Shown piece by piece: positions 58,854 to 64,000 of a stretch of DNA of 64,000 bases; within the stretch, counting starts at the first letter, position 1, and each line of letters starts with the position of its first letter. The notes under the pieces are model-generated. The model made no database searches. It was not told the origin of the DNA and saw nothing but the letters and a program-made list of their open reading frames with translations. This DNA comes from Planococcus salinus (GTDB taxonomy: Bacteria > Bacillota > Bacilli > Bacillales_A > Planococcaceae). The stretch lies in the NCBI RefSeq assembly GCF_003719725.1, contig NZ_RIAX01000005.1, positions 1 through 64,000 on the forward strand, written 5' to 3'. Made by a program: the position numbers and the translations under genes.

Positions 58854-60236
58854 TCATTGATTGATGGTCAGTTTGACTTTGCATATCGCTTCGATTTCAT
58901 CCCATTCATCAGTTGCGCGGTAAATATCTTCCTCAATCAATTCACTGCCTGTTTGGACTTCAATGATTTCCATGTCCGTAGTTGCTCTTAATGTATGTTT
59001 GGAAGCCAATGGTATGTGAATAACATCGCCCGCTCTTACATGCCTCAGCTGATCATTGAACACAAGGATGCCTTCGCCTTTGACGATTGTCCAAACTTCA
59101 CTTCTTTTATAATGCATCTGATAACTGAAATTTTTCCCCGCATTGATACCAAGACGTTTAATCAGCACCTGGTTCCCTTCGGCATATTTCGTGTATTCAA
59201 GTACACGGTACCAACCCCAGCGTCTTTCTTCGTACATTGGACGGCCATTTAAACCGTCGACATATTCCTTGACCTTCGTGCTGGAATCTTTATCCGTCAC
59301 CAATATCCCGTCCGGGCTCGCCGCCACCACCACGTCATTCAAGCCAAGCAAAGTGACTGGAATATCAAGCTCATTGACTATATAAGAGTTTTCAATCCCC
59401 TTGCCCAATATTCCTTTGCCGGTAATTTCTACACCCATTTCTTCCGTCAATGTATTCCATGTACCCAGGTCTTTCCAATAGCCATCATAGGACAGTGAAA
59501 TGATATGCTGCGCTTTCTCTACCACTTCGTAGTCGAAACTGTTTTTCGCCAGCAAATGATAGCTCTTCAGTAATTTTTCGTAGTCAGTGGGATATCCTTT
59601 GGCCTCCAATAGATCGATGATATATCCGAGCCTGAAAGCGAATACACCACAATTCCATAATGCATTTTTTTCGATGAGAGCTTCAGCTTGTTTTTCAGTT
59701 GGTTTTTCTTTGAAATAGTCTACTGTCAAATAATGTTCGTCTGTATCTTCCTTCGGAATAATGTACCCATATTTTGCGGAAGGATAGGTCGGAGTCACTC
59801 CCATAAGCGCCAACTCAGCTCCCGATTTCAATAAGGCATCCTCCAAATCATGAATACGGTCAAAAAACTGATTTTCAACGTACGGATCAACAGGCAGCAT
59901 GCCGACTACTTCTTCTAAGCTGCAGCCCTGCACCGAATGCAAATAGACTGCCGCAAGCGCAATTGCGGGAAATGTATCCCTTCTTTCCGGTTCAGTTACA
60001 ATATGCACGCCTTGGCCCAATTGTGTTTTGATCATATCGACTTGCGAAGTGCTGGTGGCAATGATGGAATTATCAGCCAATCCTGTTTCTTCAAGCTGCC
60101 CCCATACCCGCTGCACCATCGAGACCTTATTGCCCTCTTCATCTTTCAAGACTTTAAGGAACTGCTTTGACCTCGCATCATTGGAAAGTGGCCATAACCG
60201 CTTTCCTGACCCCCCTGATAACAATACTAATCTCAT
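58854..60236 (-). CDS. manC: Mannose-1-phosphate guanylyltransferase/mannose-6-phosphate isomerase
   Basis: Bifunctional type II enzyme making GDP-mannose for exopolysaccharide. The 460-residue protein has an N-terminal nucleotidyltransferase (LLSGGSGKRLWPLSNDARSKQFL, VDPYVENQFF, YFKEKPTEKQAEALI) and a C-terminal cupin (about 340-445) with YQMHYKRSEVWTIVKGEGILVF, VIHIPLASKHTLRA and a metal-site set typical of the isomerase half. GGAGGT lies about 6 bases before the ATG. A 30-bp near-palindrome lies about 100 bases upstream. No manB (phosphomannomutase) is in the window, so mannose 1-phosphate must come from elsewhere. Confidence 0.94.
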   Translation of the reverse strand: MRLVLLSGGSGKRLWPLSNDARSKQFLKVLKDEEGNKVSMVQRVWGQLEETGLADNSIIATSTSQVDMIKTQLGQGVHIVTEPERRDTFPAIALAAVYLHSVQGCSLEEVVGMLPVDPYVENQFFDRIHDLEDALLKSGAELALMGVTPTYPSAKYGYIIPKEDTDEHYLTVDYFKEKPTEKQAEALIEKNALWNCGVFAFRLGYIIDLLEAKGYPTDYEKLLKSYHLLAKNSFDYEVVEKAQHIISLSYDGYWKDLGTWNTLTEEMGVEITGKGILGKGIENSYIVNELDIPVTLLGLNDVVVAASPDGILVTDKDSSTKVKEYVDGLNGRPMYEERRWGWYRVLEYTKYAEGNQVLIKRLGINAGKNFSYQMHYKRSEVWTIVKGEGILVFNDQLRHVRAGDVIHIPLASKHTLRATTDMEIIEVQTGSELIEEDIYRATDEWDEIEAICKVKLTINQ

Positions 60237-60666
60237 CTAACTTACCTCCATCCATTTTTGATAGATTCCTTGTGGCTTACGTTAGCTTGCTGTTCTTGCC
60301 ATAGAAGACTTCATATTGAACAGGGATGAATTAGCAGGTATATTGTTATAGAATTCCAGAACAATATAAATCTTTTTACCCCCGTTAAAAATAAGTATAG
60401 GATTATCATACATATAAATACCTAATATTTCAATACAAATATTCAAATTAATTAGAAATATCAGATATTATTACCTAATATCACTTTATATTCGACCTTC
60501 TTTTTATCCTTTAGTAAAATTATCTTAATAATCAGATATTTAATCTTATAAATTTTTCCATATTAAAAACACCCCAAAAGTTAGATTTGAACTCTAACTT
60601 TTGGGGTGCACCACCGAAAACCGGTCTTTTTTTCTCTATGCTATATTCTCAGTTATTTACTGGTTG
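60237..60666. promoter_or_regulatory. Regulatory region upstream of manC-manA
   Basis: 430 AT-rich bases. A 30-bp near-palindrome at 60339-60368 has outer half-sites TATATTGTT and AACAATATA around a GAATTC core, with 13 of 15 base pairs matching. On the minus strand TTGTTC within it, a 16-bp spacer and TATACC give a possible promoter, so the palindrome would cover it. The right end has the terminator of the upstream glycosyltransferase operon. The middle (60400-60560) is very AT-rich and otherwise featureless. Confidence 0.5.
60565..60607 (-). terminator. Terminator after the wzy-GT-GT operon
   Basis: A perfect 15-bp stem ACCCCAAAAGTTAGA/TCTAACTTTTGGGGT with a 7-nt loop and TTTTT on the minus strand. 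Confidence 0.9.
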
Positions 60667-61908
60667 TCAGATCGACAACAATAACGTCCGTGACTTGTTG
60701 ATCGATGTTTCCTTTGTCAAATGATTTTCCAGATATATGCGTCCACGCATCCCCATCTCATTCAATTCGCCTGCGCTCATATCATAGAAGAAGCGAACTG
60801 CTTCGCTGATGCTCTCATAGTCATGGGGTTCCACCACTATGCCAGATTGGCTCTCGGTTATAAGTCTCTCAGCCTCGCTCCCTTGTTCCAGGACCCCTAA
60901 AACCGGCTTCCCTGCTGCCATAACACCATAGATTTTACTTGGCACAGAGACTCCTTTAATCCCTTTTTGATTTACCACAAGGTGGATATCAGCGGCATTC
61001 AGCGAGTACCGTATAAAATCTTTGGGTTGATATGGCAGGAAGACGACATTTGAAAGATTGTGCTCCTCGACATATTCCTGCATTCTATGCTTAACAGCTC
61101 CTTCTCCGATAAACAGAAAGACAAGGTCGGGGATATTTGTAAAGTCTTTCGCGATTCGTATGATGTTTTCCAAATCATAATAAAGTCCGATGTTTCCGGA
61201 ATAAGCCACAATGAATTTGTCCTGCAGTCCATTCTGCTGTAAAAAATCTGCCACAACCGGATGCTCTTTGCCAAGCGGCAATATTTCGTCTTCGTCTGTC
61301 CAGTTATTAACAACTGAATAAGCAGGAACGTTTCTTCCCTTAAAACGTTTAGCCAGCGTTTCGCCCATGTCTTGTCCCACCATCACAATATGGTCTGCAT
61401 ACCGGCAATTGATATTATCGATGAATTTAGCTATTTTGAATACAAGCTGGTTGTTTGTGTAGGAGACAGCAGCTGCCTGTTCCGGATTAAAGTCATGAAT
61501 GTTATAGACATGCTTGGAACCTTTCAGAAATTTTCCGATAGAACCGATTAATCCGCCCAAAATTGGTGGTTGGGAGATCGTATAGATAATATCAGTCTTT
61601 CTTTCTTTCAATAAAGCGATATTTGCCAGAACAAAATAAGAAACAATGTAGCGGACACGGCTTAACTTTGAATTTTTGTCCACTTCCGGCAATTTGATCC
61701 GTATGACTTTCATGCTGTCCAAACAGTCTTTCTCGAAAATCTTTTTGACGGATTTTCGTTCACCTGCATAGCCAGGCTGGGCTGCAATTACGGTAATATC
61801 AAAATCGTTTTGAATTTCACTCGTTAATTCTGTCATAATTTGAGCGGTAGAGGCCAGATCTGGATAAAAATAATTTATGACAAATGAAATCTTTTTTTTG
61901 TTTTTCAT
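60667..61908 (-). CDS. GT4 glycosyltransferase, WbuB-like
   Basis: A 413-residue GT-B transferase probably adding a sugar to the lipid-linked repeat unit. N-terminal domain: SFVINYFYPDLASTAQIMTELTSE, then the membrane-facing region NHVYNIHDFNPEQAAAV. C-terminal GT4 domain: FIVAYSGNIGLYYDLENIIRIAKDF, FLFIGEGAVKHRMQEYVEEHNLSNVVFLPYQPKDF and KGVSVPSKIYGVMAAGKPVLGVLEQGSEAERLI with the E-x7-E-type pair. This resembles WbuB/colanic-acid-type transferases; donor unknown. The ATG at 61908 follows AGGAAGG by 5 bases; the frame reaches 61959 in the upstream gene. It lies 10 bases after the preceding gene. Confidence 0.88.
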   Translation of the reverse strand: MKNKKKISFVINYFYPDLASTAQIMTELTSEIQNDFDITVIAAQPGYAGERKSVKKIFEKDCLDSMKVIRIKLPEVDKNSKLSRVRYIVSYFVLANIALLKERKTDIIYTISQPPILGGLIGSIGKFLKGSKHVYNIHDFNPEQAAAVSYTNNQLVFKIAKFIDNINCRYADHIVMVGQDMGETLAKRFKGRNVPAYSVVNNWTDEDEILPLGKEHPVVADFLQQNGLQDKFIVAYSGNIGLYYDLENIIRIAKDFTNIPDLVFLFIGEGAVKHRMQEYVEEHNLSNVVFLPYQPKDFIRYSLNAADIHLVVNQKGIKGVSVPSKIYGVMAAGKPVLGVLEQGSEAERLITESQSGIVVEPHDYESISEAVRFFYDMSAGELNEMGMRGRIYLENHLTKETSINKSRTLLLSI

Positions 61909-61918
61909 AATTACCTTC

Positions 61919-63079
61919 CTATCCTGAAGACTTAATAACGTTAATTCCGCTGCTTCCATATTTACTGTTTAACGGTTCCTGAAAAATGGAGATAAGAGAG
62001 TCTGTGTATTTGTCTTCCGTATAGAATTCTTCATAAATATTCCGGCTCATTTCCCCCAGCCGCAAACGTTCTTCATCATTTTCAGCTAACCGTTGAATGG
62101 CAGATTTGATGTCCTCGACTGTAGGTTCAATCAGCACTCCGCAATCCTGGATCAGTTCTGCGATGATTCCCCTGTCGCTGGATATAATGGGCAGCCCCGC
62201 AGCCATCCCTTCTATAATGGACATTGGTTGCCCTTCCACTTTGTATTTAGTGGGGAGAGCCATGAGATCAGCTTCCAGGAATACCTGCTTTTTTGCTTCT
62301 CCCTGCTTCAACCCATGATACTCTATGTTTTCTTCCACCTCGTTTTCTTTAATGAATTCCTTAACACGCAAAAATTCCGCTTCATTCTGGATTCCTCCCA
62401 CCAGATTGAGCTTAATATTGTGCCCTTCTTTTACCAATAGGGTTGTGGCTTTCACGAGTTCTATGTAGCCTTTTTCAGCCATCAAATTGCTTAGATACAA
62501 AATCGACACCGGCTCTTTTTCTCTTTTTCTGTTAATTTCCCCTTTCCTGATGAAACTCTCTGGGATTCCGTTGGAAACCACTTCTACCCTGTCGACTAAT
62601 CCTTTGTAATTTCCAGCCAGTTTTTCTCCCAATACAATACCTACATCCACTTTCTTCAACGTATTACGAATAAATTTATTTAGAAACCCGGAAGTGGCTT
62701 CGATGGTCGGACCTAAATTGTTGCCATGCAAATGAGTCACCGCTTTACCACGTCCAACGCTTTTGCAAATCCGTATGATTACACAATCTCGTAAAAGCCC
62801 CAGTTTAGTCTGAGATATAGAGATATACAGCACCGGCTTTTTTAATGCCACACTTAACATCAATGACCTGATGATGGCAGCAGAATCAGTGAACAATTTC
62901 TCCGGCGAAATTCCACCAGGGTTTTCGAAGTTTTTTCGGCTTAAGTTGATTTTTTTCACATTGAATCGTTGGTGTAACTTTTCCGTCCCATATAATGATT
63001 GCAGCGCAATGCTTTCCCCTAGCACTGGGGGCGGCAGCGGCCCGACGAAAATCAGATTCCCCTTTTTAGACGTTTCCAT
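61919..63079 (-). CDS. GT4 glycosyltransferase
   Basis: A 386-residue GT-B transferase. N-terminal part: NLIFVGPLPPPVLGESIALQSLYGTEKL and FVGPLP motif; linker GSGG-like HGNNLGPTIEATSG. C-terminal GT4 domain: PVSILYLSNLMAEKGYIELVKATTLL, NIEYHGLKQGEAKKQVFLEADLMALPTKYKVEGQPMSIIEGMAAGLPIISSDRGIIAELI with the conserved E-G-x-P-x-x-I-I-E-x-M-A-A-G-x-P region. Donor and acceptor unknown. The ATG at 63079 follows AAGGGTGG by 5-6 bases, better than upstream GTG/ATG codons near 63133. It follows the polymerase gene by 55 bases and precedes the second GT gene by 10. Confidence 0.88.
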   Translation of the reverse strand: METSKKGNLIFVGPLPPPVLGESIALQSLYGTEKLHQRFNVKKINLSRKNFENPGGISPEKLFTDSAAIIRSLMLSVALKKPVLYISISQTKLGLLRDCVIIRICKSVGRGKAVTHLHGNNLGPTIEATSGFLNKFIRNTLKKVDVGIVLGEKLAGNYKGLVDRVEVVSNGIPESFIRKGEINRKREKEPVSILYLSNLMAEKGYIELVKATTLLVKEGHNIKLNLVGGIQNEAEFLRVKEFIKENEVEENIEYHGLKQGEAKKQVFLEADLMALPTKYKVEGQPMSIIEGMAAGLPIISSDRGIIAELIQDCGVLIEPTVEDIKSAIQRLAENDEERLRLGEMSRNIYEEFYTEDKYTDSLISIFQEPLNSKYGSSGINVIKSSG

Positions 63080-63134
63080 AAGAAACCACCCTTCATATCG
63101 AGTCTTACGTTTTACGAAAGAATTTCTCATCACA

Positions 63135-64000
63135 TCATTTATACTTTACGGCTGGGTTGACAGTAATCTCTTTTTCTATATTAGTGATAATCAAATGAAG
63201 GAGAAGAAAAACAGGCACGATCATCACCAGTGGTTTGAGATAATAAATATAGCCGTACCACATAATCCGAGGAGTAGTGGTTAGGATCAAGTAATACCCT
63301 AAAGTGAATCCCAGGTTTCCAAACCCTCTTTTCAACAAATAGGCCGGCAAAAAAACCACCGCATAAGTTACGAAAGGTGCCAGGAACAAACCTAAAATCC
63401 GATAATTCAGATAATACTCCCCGTAGACCAGCAACCCATAATTGGTGTGAATCTCGCTTGCGACAATATGCGGCGCCGCGTCAATTCCCTGACCAAAGAA
63501 AGAAGGCATCAATTGAGGAATGTAGTTAATCAATGTATAGTAATTGCCTGATTGATGATTTACTTCGATTGCCGCAGCCGTTGAATAGATAAGATCCTGA
63601 ACGGTAGGATAATTAATCAAGATCCCCAAAGAATTCAGTATAGCTTCGGTATCGAAGACAAGCCCCGAGTGCCTCACCAAACCCAGATAAGAGAATACAA
63701 GAATGCCGATTACTAAGATACCGATTTTCCGGAAGTTCACTTTCGGCTTAAATGCCTTTCCTTTTTTGGCAGTGGTAATAATCAGGTACATTAACAGGAC
63801 CAGGCCCAATATATCGACTCTTGCATAATGGGTAAGAAGCCAGAAAGGCACAAAAAACAAAGCCAGCTTTCTGATCATACTGCCTTTTACACCAACCAGC
63901 ACAAAAAAATAGGAAACTACAACGACAGAGTTCCAGGCATTCCCGGGAAGCAGGCTTTCTGATAAATCGTGATATGCTTTTCCAGGAAGATCGGGTAAGT
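63135..64000 (-). CDS. O-antigen/Wzy-type polysaccharide polymerase, 5' end outside window
   Basis: A polytopic membrane protein with at least seven helices. It joins repeat units on the outer membrane face in Wzy-dependent pathways. The reading frame stays open through the window edge at 64000, so the N-terminus is missing; at least 288 codons are visible. There is a long external loop (about HSGLVFDTEAILNSLGI to FGQGIDAAPHIVASEIHTNYGLLVYGEYYLNY) typical of the oligosaccharide repeat-unit polymerase family. Conserved arginine positions in it cannot be checked without alignment. The assignment rests on topology, context with two GTs, Wzz and an initiating transferase, and the EYYLNYRILGLFLAP segment. 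Confidence 0.75.
   Translation of the reverse strand, partial: LPDLPGKAYHDLSESLLPGNAWNSVVVVSYFFVLVGVKGSMIRKLALFFVPFWLLTHYARVDILGLVLLMYLIITTAKKGKAFKPKVNFRKIGILVIGILVFSYLGLVRHSGLVFDTEAILNSLGILINYPTVQDLIYSTAAAIEVNHQSGNYYTLINYIPQLMPSFFGQGIDAAPHIVASEIHTNYGLLVYGEYYLNYRILGLFLAPFVTYAVVFLPAYLLKRGFGNLGFTLGYYLILTTTPRIMWYGYIYYLKPLVMIVPVFLLLHLIITNIEKEITVNPAVKYK

Noticed and set aside
1-64000. tRNA, rRNA, insertion sequence or prophage genes
   Set aside because: None of their typical sequences (CCA-type tRNA folds, transposase motifs, phage structural proteins) was seen on either strand by reading.

Overview
This is chromosomal DNA of a low-to-moderate GC Gram-positive bacterium, most likely of the family Planococcaceae (Planococcus or a close relative). 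The family-level call rests on gene content: poly(glycerol phosphate) wall teichoic acid genes, a ComK-type competence regulator, an LCP ligase, a SwrC-type RND pump, a dppABCDE-type operon, Shine-Dalgarno sites of the GGAGG type before nearly every gene, and short U-tailed terminators. The genus is a guess. About 58 protein genes are supported. I see no rRNA, tRNA, CRISPR array, prophage or insertion sequence.

Layout. 1-5 kb: a YeiH-type membrane protein, an LCP cell-wall ligase, and a threonine aldolase/symporter pair. 5-13 kb: a triple-PAS diguanylate cyclase, an NRDE protein, an SRPBCC protein, UV endonuclease UvsE, then a regulatory knot of KinB-like histidine kinase, sigma-70-like factor and divergent comK. 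13-24 kb: a TetR-controlled SwrC-like pump, a LysM polysaccharide deacetylase, a two-gene WxL/DUF916 surface locus, DUF1028 and DUF2188 proteins, an EamA transporter and an HD alarmone-hydrolase-like protein. 24-33 kb: wall teichoic acid cluster (tagA, a TarS-like glycosyltransferase, tagHG, tagF, tagD, tagB). TagD supplies CDP-glycerol, TagA and TagB build the linkage unit, TagF polymerises, TagGH exports, and the LCP protein at the left end could attach the polymer to peptidoglycan.

33-45 kb: a peptide-utilisation block with an M20 hydrolase, an S9 peptidase, the six-gene operon dppABCDFE (D-aminopeptidase plus dipeptide ABC importer), an Lrp-type regulator and a divergent amidohydrolase. 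45-50 kb: YciI, an uncharacterised four-gene operon (aldehyde dehydrogenase, beta-hydroxyacid dehydrogenase, DUF3100 protein and a small partner membrane protein), and a DUF212 protein. 50-64 kb: glpD, then an exopolysaccharide/capsule region on the minus strand: Wzy-like polymerase cut by the window edge, two GT4 glycosyltransferases, manC, manA, galU, ugd, an initiating sugar-phosphate transferase, a Wzz-like modulator and a CpsD-like tyrosine kinase. This predicts a Wzy-dependent polymer with access to GDP-mannose, UDP-glucose and UDP-glucuronate. A flippase and a cognate phosphatase are not in view.

The most notable non-coding signals are: five CGCACCTC units at an exact 21-bp spacing (17206-17297); a 30-bp near-palindrome upstream of manC (60339-60368); two 21-bp-phased operator copies before the tetR gene; a CodY-like box beside a strong comK promoter; and a perfect 13-bp inverted repeat overlapping the promoter of the NRDE gene. 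No single system here is clearly unprecedented. The DUF3100 operon, the WxL minilocus and the sigma/kinase/comK arrangement are the best candidates for new biology.
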